Shown in pieces: positions 18,589-26,925 of a stretch of DNA of 64,000 bases; positions within the stretch are counted from its first letter, which is position 1; each line of letters starts with the position of its first letter. The position numbers and the translations under genes were made by a program. This stretch comes from Firmicutes bacterium UBA4845. Lineage in GTDB: Bacteria; Bacillota; Clostridia; Tissierellales; Sedimentibacteraceae. Below the pieces are notes generated by a model that was given only the letters and a program-made list of their open reading frames with translations, had not been told where the DNA came from and searched no databases. The stretch lies in NCBI GenBank assembly GCA_002399975.1, contig DHER01000087.1, positions 1 to 64,000 on the forward strand, given 5' to 3'.

Positions 18589-18897
18589 TTAACTTATAAA
18601 TGTGCTGCAGCATGTTTCCTCAGTATGCTGAGCATTCTTGCCGTTTACAACTATTCTTTGTGCATCGCAGCGTTCATTATCGTTGTAGGTGCATTTCTTT
18701 GCTTTGCAGCTGATTTGAGTTTCACCTTTAGGCTCTTGAACGGAACTTTTCATTCCCGGTTTTTGTTCTATAAATGTATCGCAGCACGTTAGGCGGCTTT
18801 CATCGGCCATTTCTCCGTCCACGTCCAAAGCAGGAGCTGTGCAACCCTCTCTCTTATTATAATAACAATTACTTACTGTACAAACAATATGTGACAT
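18589..18897 (-). CDS. Double DUF1540 cysteine-rich protein
   Basis: A 102-residue protein made of two DUF1540 repeats (about 1-45 and 60-102), each with Cys at C-x(4-5)-C, C and CC (VCTVSNCYYN..GCTA..TCCDTF; SCKAKKCTYN..RCDA..TCCSTF). The ten regularly spaced cysteines suggest a small metal-binding module. DUF1540 proteins are common in spore-formers and have no established function. A GAAGGGAG site precedes the ATG and its own terminator follows. Confidence 0.82.
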   Translation of the reverse strand: MSHIVCTVSNCYYNKREGCTAPALDVDGEMADESRLTCCDTFIEQKPGMKSSVQEPKGETQISCKAKKCTYNDNERCDAQRIVVNGKNAQHTEETCCSTFIS

Positions 18898-18980
18898 CTA
18901 AATTCTCCCTTCAATATAGATTTTAAAATAGTTTAACCTGAATCGGCTGAATTATACGGGATTTTCTAATATGCCGCATA

Positions 18981-20057
18981 TTAACGAGCATCAGAGTAAT
19001 ATGCCAACAACAAATCAACCATACCTCCATAACTTTTGACACCATTCTTCTGATTATTAGATTTTAAATATATATCATTAACCCTGTCAGATATTTTTAC
19101 AGCAATGGTATCAAACTGTCTCCAATAATTTGCAGACTGCATTAAATCTTTTTTAACATCATCCGAATAAAATGAGCCTAATCTTTCATAAGCGTCCAGG
19201 TCCTCCTCATAAAGAGCATTCATACTGTAAGACAAAGCAAGCATTATTCCACTATATGCAAAATCATTGAAACCAGAATTAATACATGCAATATAAGAAA
19301 TAAAATTAGCATCTTCCTCCCGCATAAATCCTCTCAAGTGGGTCAGTTCATGGAGCATTGTGGAAGGCATCTGGTAAGCAGGTATATCCGCGTTTACATT
19401 TGCTTCAAATGTAAACGGGAAAAACATGCCAGTTATTTGGAAATGAGACATAACCTTTGAAAAAAACACAGCCTTCGGCGCAGGATAATCTCCTTTTAAA
19501 ACTTCATATTGTTCAGAAATATTATCGAAAGTCTTTTTTGCCTTTTCCACCATTTTATAATAATCATCTTCAAAAAGCTTCGCTGTTCCTCCGCCGGCTT
19601 TATTAAGTTTACTCCTTGTTTCATTTGCATCATTAATGAGTATTTCACATAAATTGATAAGGTCAGCCCTTGAATATTCCCTAACTTCAAGGCCGCTGTA
19701 ATATGTGAATTCATACCTGTAATAATTGATTCCGCAAAAAATGACAAATATAAAATATACAACGCTTAATAAAACAGCAATATTCAGAAGGAAATTTTTA
19801 AAATAACGAGAGGATTTTCTTGCTACAGTTTTTATTAAAGTTATAAAAAAATAAACCGCTGCTGTTATTACAAACACTATTATTATAAATTCAGCCAACG
19901 AAAAGTTTACAGCAGACGTGAAAAGAGAAATCGACTTCGCAAAAACAGGATATACCTTCAGGACATAAAACTCTGCAAAATCTCTATTGAATCGCGCATA
20001 TAATGTAATTAACCATGAAACTTGCATAAAAAGCAACACCCGAAACTTTTTACTCAT
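18981..20057 (-). CDS. DUF3810 membrane protein with an HExxH site
   Basis: A 358-residue protein with three N-terminal hydrophobic helices (about 5-30, 50-75, 90-115) and a soluble domain holding the zinc-metallopeptidase motif HELTHLRG followed by REEDANFISY, in which the glutamate could be the third ligand. This matches the DUF3810 family. Substrate and role are unknown. It stands alone between the DUF1540 and copper genes. Confidence 0.8.
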   Translation of the reverse strand: MSKKFRVLLFMQVSWLITLYARFNRDFAEFYVLKVYPVFAKSISLFTSAVNFSLAEFIIIVFVITAAVYFFITLIKTVARKSSRYFKNFLLNIAVLLSVVYFIFVIFCGINYYRYEFTYYSGLEVREYSRADLINLCEILINDANETRSKLNKAGGGTAKLFEDDYYKMVEKAKKTFDNISEQYEVLKGDYPAPKAVFFSKVMSHFQITGMFFPFTFEANVNADIPAYQMPSTMLHELTHLRGFMREEDANFISYIACINSGFNDFAYSGIMLALSYSMNALYEEDLDAYERLGSFYSDDVKKDLMQSANYWRQFDTIAVKISDRVNDIYLKSNNQKNGVKSYGGMVDLLLAYYSDAR

Positions 20058-20161
20058 AATACCCTCTTAAAATAAAATTTTTAAACATTATACCACACTT
20101 TTGGAATTTAACACTTATACCTTAATATAATATTTGCAGAAAAAAGTGTGCAAAATAAAGT

Positions 20162-20185
20162 GAGGCACTTCACAATGAATGCCTC
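20162..20185 (-). terminator. Terminator after copA
   Basis: GAGGCA / TGCCTC stem (10 paired bases with a bulge), followed on the minus strand by ACTTTATTTTGC, 22 bp past the copA stop. Confidence 0.7.
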
Positions 20186-20206
20186 GCTTCCGGTAAAGCT
20201 TACCTT

Positions 20207-20416
20207 TTAATTTATCTTTGTAACTTCGTATCCTGCATCTGTTACTGCCTTTGACAACACATCATTTTTTACTTCCTTGCTCAATGTAACATCTGCTGAT
20301 TTGTGTTTTAAGTCAACAACAGCATTTTCAACACCGTCTACTGATTTTAATGCTTTCTCAACTGTAGCTTTGCAGTGTTCGCAGCTCATTCCTTCAACTT
20401 TTAAAACTTTCTTCAT
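20207..20416 (-). CDS. copZ: Internal-start product: free CopZ-like copper chaperone
   Basis: Within and in frame with copA, an ATG at 20416 is preceded by a perfect GGAGG (20424-20428) at 7-base spacing. It would make a 69-residue protein starting MKKVLKVEGMSCEHC, exactly a normal CopZ length and N terminus. The same bases encode NGGNE of the CopA linker. Both fused and free forms are therefore expected, from sequence alone; expression is inference. Confidence 0.7.
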   Translation of the reverse strand: MKKVLKVEGMSCEHCKATVEKALKSVDGVENAVVDLKHKSADVTLSKEVKNDVLSKAVTDAGYEVTKIN

Positions 20417-22777
20417 TTCATTTCCTCCATTTATATTTGATTTATTTGATAAACCTTCATTTACATCCAGACCATCATTGTATACTGATGAATTCGGAAC
20501 TTCATCCGACAACCTTATAGGTTTGAAAAATTTAAGCCTTAAGGCATTGGATACAACCGAAACAGAGCTTAGGCTCATGGCTCCTGCCGCAAACATGGGG
20601 TTTAATTTCCATCCCAAAATATTGTAAAATACTCCTGCCGCTAAGGGTATTCCTATTGAATTGTAAATAAATGCCCAAAACAGATTCTGCTTTATATTTC
20701 TTATAGTAGCTTTACTCAGCTGCACCGCCGTAACAGCATCCAGTAAATCACTTCTTATTAACACTATATCAGCAGATTCTATAGCAACATCCGTACCGGC
20801 TCCTATGGCAATGCCTACATCAGCTCTTGCCAAAGCCGGAGCATCGTTGATTCCGTCGCCTATCATTGCCACCTTTTTGCCTTTCTCCTGAATTTTACGT
20901 ATTTCTCTTTCCTTGTCCTGAGGAAGTACTTCCGCAATCGCCCTTGTTATTCCCAATTGCTTTCTTATGGCATCTGCTGTTTTTCGATTGTCTCCGGTAA
21001 GCATTACAACTTCTATTCCCATTGCTTCAAATTCTTTTATTGCCTTCATGCTTGTAGGCTTGGCAACATCTGCAACAGCTATTATGCCCAGAACTTCTTG
21101 TTCATCCGCAAAATATAATGGAGTTTTTCCTTCATCTGCAAGTTCAGAAACTTTTTCTTTAAACTTATTAATTTTTATATTTTTTTCGTTAATTAATCTT
21201 AAATTGCCTATATAATATTTTTTATCATTCACTTCTGCTTCAAGCCCTTGGCCGGGTATTGCTTCAAATCTTTTAACATCGTATAACTCGAGTCCTTTCT
21301 TTTTTGCTTCTTCAACAACAGCATCCGCCAGGGGATGCTCCGAGCCCTTTTCTGCTGAAGCTGTTATTTTCAAAATTTCAGTATCACTTATACCGTTGGT
21401 TAAAACATCAGTAACTTTAGGTTTACCTTCGGTAATTGTCCCTGTCTTATCCATAACCACCGTCTGAATCTGGTGGGCAGTTTCCAATGCTTCTGCAGAT
21501 TTTATAAGTATGCCGTTTTCAGCTCCCTTGCCTGTCCCCACCATTATTGCCGTAGGGGTGGCAAGACCTAAAGCACAAGGGCATGATATAACCAACACTG
21601 CAATTCCTATTGAAAGTGCAAATTCAAATTCTGCACCCAGCAGCAGCCATACTATCATGGCAATAACCGCTATTGAAATTACAACCGGAACAAATACACC
21701 GCTTATTTTGTCCGCAAGTTTGGATATTGGAGCTTTAGAAGAACTTGCTTCCTCCACAAGCCTTATAATCTGAGACAATGTTGTATCATCGCCTACATTC
21801 TGCGCTTCAAATTTAAAATACCCCGACTTGTTAATGCTGGCACCGGTTACCTTGTCCCCGGCTTTCTTTTCTACAGGTATACTCTCCCCTGTCAGCATGG
21901 ATTCATCTACAGAAGAGCTGCCGGATACAATAACACCGTCAACGGGAACCGACTGCCCCGGTTTAACAATTACAACATCTCCTCTTACAACATCCTCTAC
22001 GGGAACTTCCGTTTCTATACCGTTTCTTTCAATCAAAGCTTTTTTCGGCGACAGGTCCATTAATTTTTTGATGGCGTCAGAAGTTTTTCCTTTTGCCCGT
22101 GCCTCAAAAAATTTTCCTAATGTAATTAATGCTAATATAGTAGCCGCCGATTCAAAATACAAATCCATTGAATATCTCATTATCATGTCCATATTCATAT
22201 GGCCCAGTCCATAGCCTATTTTATATATTGCAAATACTCCGTATCCTACGGAAGCAGTAGTACCTATGGCAATTAAGGAATCCATATTTAGAGAACCTTT
22301 AAATAATGTTTTAAATCCACCGGTATAGTATTTTTTGTTGATGATCATAACGGGCAAAACAAGCAGAAACTGTGTAAATGCGAATATCACCGAATTTTCT
22401 GCACCGTAAAATATATTCGGCAGCGGCCAATTGAACATATGTCCCATAGCCAGGTACAAAAGCGGTACTGCAAACAAAAAGGATACAATCAATCTTTTTT
22501 TCATTTCATTAAATTCTTTTTCCGTATCGGATTTCTTATCTGCAGCTGCAGAATTACCCCTTTTTTTTGCCGGAGATGCACCATAGCCGGTATCCTCCAC
22601 GACTCTAATGATATCGCCTTCATTTAAAACCAATTCGTCATATTTAACAGTCATGCTATTGCTTAAAAGATTTACATTTGCTTCTAAAACACCATTAGTC
22701 TTGCTTACGTTTTTTTCTATTCTTGACGAGCAAGCAGAACAACTCATCCCTGTTACATTAAATTTCTGAGATTTCAT
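20207..22777 (-). CDS. copA: Copper-exporting P1B-type ATPase with a C-terminal CopZ domain
   Basis: Exports Cu(I). The 856 residues contain an N-terminal heavy-metal domain (GMSCSACSSRIEK, near residue 10), membrane segments, the ion-channel CPCALGLATPT, phosphorylation DKTGTITEG, the HP dipeptide (SEHPLADA) and GDGINDAPALA. Unusually, a second metal-binding domain is fused at the C terminus after a 30-residue polar linker (GMSCEHCKATVEK, residues 788-856). That domain has its own strong internal ribosome site. The gene follows csoR by 12 bp and is presumably copper-induced through CsoR. Confidence 0.95.
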   Translation of the reverse strand: MKSQKFNVTGMSCSACSSRIEKNVSKTNGVLEANVNLLSNSMTVKYDELVLNEGDIIRVVEDTGYGASPAKKRGNSAAADKKSDTEKEFNEMKKRLIVSFLFAVPLLYLAMGHMFNWPLPNIFYGAENSVIFAFTQFLLVLPVMIINKKYYTGGFKTLFKGSLNMDSLIAIGTTASVGYGVFAIYKIGYGLGHMNMDMIMRYSMDLYFESAATILALITLGKFFEARAKGKTSDAIKKLMDLSPKKALIERNGIETEVPVEDVVRGDVVIVKPGQSVPVDGVIVSGSSSVDESMLTGESIPVEKKAGDKVTGASINKSGYFKFEAQNVGDDTTLSQIIRLVEEASSSKAPISKLADKISGVFVPVVISIAVIAMIVWLLLGAEFEFALSIGIAVLVISCPCALGLATPTAIMVGTGKGAENGILIKSAEALETAHQIQTVVMDKTGTITEGKPKVTDVLTNGISDTEILKITASAEKGSEHPLADAVVEEAKKKGLELYDVKRFEAIPGQGLEAEVNDKKYYIGNLRLINEKNIKINKFKEKVSELADEGKTPLYFADEQEVLGIIAVADVAKPTSMKAIKEFEAMGIEVVMLTGDNRKTADAIRKQLGITRAIAEVLPQDKEREIRKIQEKGKKVAMIGDGINDAPALARADVGIAIGAGTDVAIESADIVLIRSDLLDAVTAVQLSKATIRNIKQNLFWAFIYNSIGIPLAAGVFYNILGWKLNPMFAAGAMSLSSVSVVSNALRLKFFKPIRLSDEVPNSSVYNDGLDVNEGLSNKSNINGGNEMKKVLKVEGMSCEHCKATVEKALKSVDGVENAVVDLKHKSADVTLSKEVKNDVLSKAVTDAGYEVTKIN

Positions 22778-22789
22778 TAGCTTAACTCC

Positions 22790-23053
22790 TTATTTAGATA
22801 CTTTGTTGATCAATGAAATTATTTCATCAATTTTTTCATCCTCGCTGCCATTTTCAAAGGCTTCCTTTACACACATATGCATATGTGCCCTGAGTATCTC
22901 ATTGTTTGCTTTTCTAAGTATTGATTGAACCGCCAAAAGCTGATTTGAAATATCAATGCAATACCGATCCTCTTCAACCATTCTCAGTATACCTTCTATT
23001 TGTCCTGCAGCAGTCTTTAACAAACTGTTTATTTTATCCTTGTCAGCTTTCAT
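22790..23053 (-). CDS. csoR: CsoR-family copper-sensing repressor
   Basis: An 87-residue all-helical repressor with the Cu(I) ligand set Cys32, His57 and Cys61, in the spacing that defines CsoR (25 and 4). The N-terminal INSLLKTAAGQIEGILRMVEED is the family signature. The ATG at 23053 follows GGAGGTAGTT; an in-frame TTG upstream lies on the ribosome site itself. It forms an operon with copA and has a GC-rich operator over its start site. Confidence 0.93.
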   Translation of the reverse strand: MKADKDKINSLLKTAAGQIEGILRMVEEDRYCIDISNQLLAVQSILRKANNEILRAHMHMCVKEAFENGSEDEKIDEIISLINKVSK

Positions 23054-23072
23054 AACTACCTCCAATTATTCT

Positions 23073-23095
23073 ATACCCCAGGGGAGTGGGGTGTA
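23073..23095. promoter_or_regulatory. CsoR operator
   Basis: A G/C-rich pseudo-dyad, TACCCC-N7-GGGGTGTA with inner AGGGGAG, stands out in very AT-rich DNA between the csoR promoter and its start codon. TACCCC/GGGGTA half-sites around a G tract are characteristic of CsoR boxes in Firmicutes. Confidence 0.8.
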
Positions 23096-23100
23096 CCTTT

Positions 23101-23129
23101 ATAATATACCCTCATATTAATTTTGTAAA
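23101..23129 (-). promoter_or_regulatory. Sigma-A promoter of csoR-copA
   Basis: On the minus strand TTTACA (23129-23124), 17-bp spacer, TATTAT (23106-23101). The CsoR operator begins 6 bp downstream, so repressor binding would block initiation. Confidence 0.75.
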
Positions 23130-23279
23130 CAATAAAAAATAAATTATTTAAATTTTTTATACTGTTTTTCATTTTATATTGAAAGTTATCAGCAGCTATA
23201 ATATAATTATCGAGTAATCAAAAGATATAATTTCAACCTGATTGACAAACAAACAATTAGTATGATTATATTACAGTTT

Positions 23280-23309
23280 TTGTTGTTTTGCAGATTTTAT
23301 CAGTATAAT
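23280..23309 (+). promoter_or_regulatory. Probable promoter of the aldo/keto reductase gene
   Basis: TATAAT at 23304-23309 with TTGTTG 18 bp upstream, 38 bp before the start codon. A TTGACA at 23242-23247 is an alternative but has a poor -10 partner. Confidence 0.45.
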
Positions 23310-23347
23310 GTATCATTATTATAAAATATTATAAGAGCAGGGTTATT

Positions 23348-24478
23348 ATGGACAAAAAACACATAAAAAAATTTGGCTTAACCTTGCCCAGGTTAGGCTA
23401 CGGATGCATGCGCTTCCCTACAAATGATAATAAAATTGATTTTGCAGCCTCAGAAGAATTAATCAATTATGCTTATAATCACGGATTAAATTACTTTGAC
23501 ACAGCTTACAATTACCACAACGAAGAATCTGAAGTTTTTTTAGGAAAAGTACTTGCTGATTTTAAAAGAGAAAGCTACTTCCTTACAAGCAAACTGCCTG
23601 TATGGAAAGTAAAAGAAACAGCAGATGTAGAAAGATTCTTCAATGAACAGCTGAAAAAATGCAACACAAATTATTTTGACTTTTACCTTTTACATTCATT
23701 AAACCAAAAAACAATCAAAATCGTTGAAAAGTATAATCTTTATGACTTTTTAGCAGAAAAAAAACAAGAAGGAAAAATAAAAAATATTGGTTTCTCATTT
23801 CATGACAGCAATGAAGTTTTGCAAAAATTTGCTTCAGCTCATAAATGGGATTTTGCCCAGCTTCAGATCAACTATTGGGACTGGAATGAAAACGATGGAA
23901 AAAGCCTGTATGAAACTTTAGAAAAACTTGACTTACCGTGCTTTGTAATGGAACCTGTCAGAGGAGGTTTCTTATCTTCTTTTGCGCCTAATGTGACAAA
24001 GCATTTCAAAGACTACAACAAAGATACAAGTGTAGCTTCCTGGGCCTTAAGATGGGTTGCTTCACTACCTAACGTGACGATAATTTTAAGCGGAATGTCA
24101 AACATGGAGCAGCTTAAGGACAATATTGCAACCTTTACTGATTTAAAACCAATAAACAACGATGAGCAAAGAATAATCAGCACTGTTATAAAAGATTTAA
24201 GAAAAATTAACGCAGTGCCTTGTACAGGATGCCGATACTGTATGGACTGTCAGTATGGTGTGGACATACCGGAAATCTTCGAAATTTACAATGACTATAA
24301 AAAAACAGAAAATAAAACTCTTGCGGCAAACAGTTACTTTATGTTAGATGAAAAGGAAAGGGTCGGAAGCTGCATGAAATGTGGAGAATGCATGAAAAAA
24401 TGTCCGCAGCACATACTCATTCCTGATGAGCTTGAAAAAATCCACAATGAAATGTTACAAATAATTAAAAATAATTAA
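23348..24478 (+). CDS. Aldo/keto reductase with C-terminal 4Fe-4S domain
   Basis: A 376-residue oxidoreductase. The AKR barrel (about 1-280) retains the tetrad: Asp and Tyr in FDTAYNYHNEES, Lys in LTSKLP and His in FYLLHS. The C-terminal region has two cysteine clusters, CTGCRYCMDCQYGVDIP and CMKCGECMKKCPQHILIP, typical of ferredoxin-fused AKRs of anaerobes. The substrate is unknown. It has its own promoter and is not in an operon. Confidence 0.88.
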   Translation: MDKKHIKKFGLTLPRLGYGCMRFPTNDNKIDFAASEELINYAYNHGLNYFDTAYNYHNEESEVFLGKVLADFKRESYFLTSKLPVWKVKETADVERFFNEQLKKCNTNYFDFYLLHSLNQKTIKIVEKYNLYDFLAEKKQEGKIKNIGFSFHDSNEVLQKFASAHKWDFAQLQINYWDWNENDGKSLYETLEKLDLPCFVMEPVRGGFLSSFAPNVTKHFKDYNKDTSVASWALRWVASLPNVTIILSGMSNMEQLKDNIATFTDLKPINNDEQRIISTVIKDLRKINAVPCTGCRYCMDCQYGVDIPEIFEIYNDYKKTENKTLAANSYFMLDEKERVGSCMKCGECMKKCPQHILIPDELEKIHNEMLQIIKNN

Positions 24479-24507
24479 TACAATAGTTATAATCAAAACC
24501 TGAGGAA

Positions 24508-24541
24508 ATGATGACAGTCAACCTTTATCAGCTGTCATCAT
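24508..24541 (+). terminator. Hairpin after the aldo/keto reductase
   Basis: Perfect 10-bp stem ATGATGACAG / CTGTCATCAT with a 14-base loop, followed by CATTTATTC. The U tract is weak, so termination is likely but not certain. Confidence 0.55.
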
Positions 24542-24636
24542 CATTTATTCATTAATTGAAAATATCCGGCATATGATTATGTAGGGAGGATGTACACACC
24601 CCCAAAATATTATTATGGATGTTTTTGAGGTGAATC

Positions 24637-26172
24637 ATGAGGAAGGGAAGCATTATTAAGGGTACACTGATTTTGACGGTTGCAACTTCAATAGTAAAAA
24701 TCGTCGGCATGCTGTTTCGCATCTATCTTGCCAATGTCTTAGGAGCGGAGGGTATTGGACTGTACCAGTTAATGCTTTCATTTTACATGCTTATGGTTAC
24801 TCTTGCAACCTCAGGAATAAGGATTGCCGTATCAAGACTTATATCTGAGGAATTAGCCGTAAAAAACTATTCAAATGCAAAAAAGGTATTGCACCAATCG
24901 ATAGTTATTTCACTTTTTATGGGATTTGCATCAGCATTTATATTGTACTATTTTGCTGATTACATAGGAATCAATATATTAAATGACAAAAGAACCTCTT
25001 TAGCTTTGCTTTACCTGGTACCCAGCCTTCCAATCATGGCTGTGTCAAACTGCTACAAAGGATATTTCTATGCAGTGGGTAAAGTGGTAAAACCTTCAAT
25101 TGTACAGGTTACTGAACAATTAGTAAGAATTGCTGTGATATTTTCCATAATGGATAAATTCATACCTAAAGGTATTGAATACGGCTGTGCTGCAGTTGCC
25201 ATAGGAATGACAGTAGAAGAGTTGTTTTCGTTAATTTTAACATGGTTTTTTTATATTTTTGAAAAGAAACCTTTTAAATTTTCAAAAACTAAACCGGCCA
25301 ATATGATGTTTAAGATCATCGGAATATCACTGCCTGTTTCCGCCACATCATATTTGAATTCTATCCTTCGTACTGTTGAAAACACAATGATACCTTCGAG
25401 GCTGGTGATGTATGGACTTTCCGCCGAAGCATCCATGAGCCTTTACGGAATGATTAAAGGAATGGTTTTGCCTATATTGTTCTTTCCGTCATCATTTTTA
25501 ACGTCTCTGTCATCAATTTTAATTCCATCGATAGCTGGAGACAACGCAGTATCAAATGAAAAAAAAGTTTCATACACTCTTTCCAAGGTTCTGCATTTTA
25601 CCACAATATCCGGAATACTGGTAGTTGCCGTATTTATAGCTTTTCCGAAGGAAGTAGCAATGGCATTTTACAATGATCCCCAAGTAGGAAATATGATAAA
25701 AATAATTTCCTATGTCTGCCCTTTTATGTACTTGAACATGGTTATATCTTCAATGTTAAATGCATTGGATCAACAAGTAAGTTCATTTAAAATAAATATA
25801 ATAGAATCTGTTTTAAAAATTTCTATTATTTATTTTTTCGTACCGATCTACGGATTTAACGCTTATTTATTTTCGCTGTTTTTAACGACAATACTGAATA
25901 CTGTCTTATATCTGACAAGACTATTGCAGATATCATGCATTGTTTTCGATATTTCGAACTGGATTTTCAAGCCAATTGCTGCAGGTGCTGCTGCAGGATT
26001 TTTATCCAAATTTTCATACAGTATCTTTATTCAAAATTCATCAAACAATATACTTCCGCTGATTTCTTCTATAATAATACTGTCGCTTTTATACTTAATG
26101 GGTTTGATTTTAACTAAAAGTGTTAACCTATCATCGGTCAATGACGTTAAAAAATATATGAAAAAAATTTAA
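24637..26172 (+). CDS. SpoVB-like polysaccharide/lipid II flippase family protein
   Basis: A 511-residue polytopic protein (about 14 hydrophobic segments) of the MVF/polysaccharide-transport superfamily. It opens with KGTLILTVATSIVKIVGMLFRIYLANVLGAEGIGLYQ, the pattern of stage V sporulation protein B (SpoVB), and has SCYKGYFYAVG-like (NCYKGYFYAVGK) and FPSSFLTSLSSILIPSIAG stretches. SpoVB acts in spore cortex synthesis; sister proteins (YtgP, YkvU) have other roles, so the exact assignment is open. GAGGTGAATC precedes the ATG. Confidence 0.82.
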   Translation: MRKGSIIKGTLILTVATSIVKIVGMLFRIYLANVLGAEGIGLYQLMLSFYMLMVTLATSGIRIAVSRLISEELAVKNYSNAKKVLHQSIVISLFMGFASAFILYYFADYIGINILNDKRTSLALLYLVPSLPIMAVSNCYKGYFYAVGKVVKPSIVQVTEQLVRIAVIFSIMDKFIPKGIEYGCAAVAIGMTVEELFSLILTWFFYIFEKKPFKFSKTKPANMMFKIIGISLPVSATSYLNSILRTVENTMIPSRLVMYGLSAEASMSLYGMIKGMVLPILFFPSSFLTSLSSILIPSIAGDNAVSNEKKVSYTLSKVLHFTTISGILVVAVFIAFPKEVAMAFYNDPQVGNMIKIISYVCPFMYLNMVISSMLNALDQQVSSFKINIIESVLKISIIYFFVPIYGFNAYLFSLFLTTILNTVLYLTRLLQISCIVFDISNWIFKPIAAGAAAGFLSKFSYSIFIQNSSNNILPLISSIIILSLLYLMGLILTKSVNLSSVNDVKKYMKKI

Positions 26173-26279
26173 GTTCCGCAACTTAGTTTATTTTGAACAT
26201 ATTGGCATAAAATCCAAAGGATATTTCTCCGTTTAATTCAAAACATATTACTGTAAACATAAATATGAGGAGAGATATT

Positions 26280-26831
26280 ATGCAATATGACTTGACAGAT
26301 ATGATGATGTTTTTTTTAATATACGGATTTGACGGATTTTTGCTTGAAACTATATTCAGAACTATTACAACAAGAAAAATTGTAATTAGCAGAGGTTTTT
26401 TAACAAATTGTTTCTGCCCCCTTTACGGACTATGTGGAATTCTCATGGTACAGATATTTACATTGAGTGAAATAACAATCAACAGCCGCTTGGCAGCATT
26501 AATAACTGCAACCATAGGAAGTATTCTGACTGTTACTCTTCTTGAATATGTCACAGGGAGAATTTTAGATAAGCTTTTTAACCATAAAATGTGGGATTAC
26601 AGCCACATTCAATTTAACCTGCACTCATATGTGTGCCTTGACTTTTCTCTTATATGGGGAATTATAGCTATAATCTTAGCTAACTTTATTCACCCTTTCA
26701 TAGAAATAGCAGTCTACGCAATACCTCAAGCAACAAAATTAATAGTTTTATATTTTGCTTCTTCTTTATTAATAATAAACGCATCTTTTAACATGAGAAA
26801 AATGCACCATTTGAATTTTATTAAACTTTAA
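26280..26831 (+). CDS. Putative ABC-transporter-type IV (CmpB/DUF1113) membrane protein
   Basis: A 183-residue protein with about five hydrophobic helices and the conserved FLIYGFDGFLLETIFRT, SRGFLTNCFCPLYGLCG and NHKMWDYSHIQFNLHSYVCLDFSLIWG motifs of Pfam ABC_trans_CmpB. No ATPase partner is adjacent. The function is unknown despite the family name. The ATG at 26280, 6 bases after AGGAGA, is preferred over the one at 26265 that overlaps it. Confidence 0.78.
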   Translation: MQYDLTDMMMFFLIYGFDGFLLETIFRTITTRKIVISRGFLTNCFCPLYGLCGILMVQIFTLSEITINSRLAALITATIGSILTVTLLEYVTGRILDKLFNHKMWDYSHIQFNLHSYVCLDFSLIWGIIAIILANFIHPFIEIAVYAIPQATKLIVLYFASSLLIINASFNMRKMHHLNFIKL

Positions 26832-26925
26832 CTATAGAACTTCCCCGTTAGATATATTACAACCGCAAAGAAAAATCCGGAGAAAAAATAATAGTAACAA
26901 TACTAATGGGGAGTTCAAATATTTA

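Noticed and set aside
20414..20430. Programmed frameshift as the source of CopZ, as in E. coli copA
   Set aside because: No slippery heptamer or pseudoknot is apparent and the CopZ domain is in frame. An internal ribosome site explains a free form more simply.
24590..24628. 12-codon open frame (MYTPPKYYYGCF) before the SpoVB-like gene, next to AGGGAGG
   Set aside because: The ribosome site touches the ATG with no spacing, and nothing suggests an attenuator structure behind it. Probably chance.
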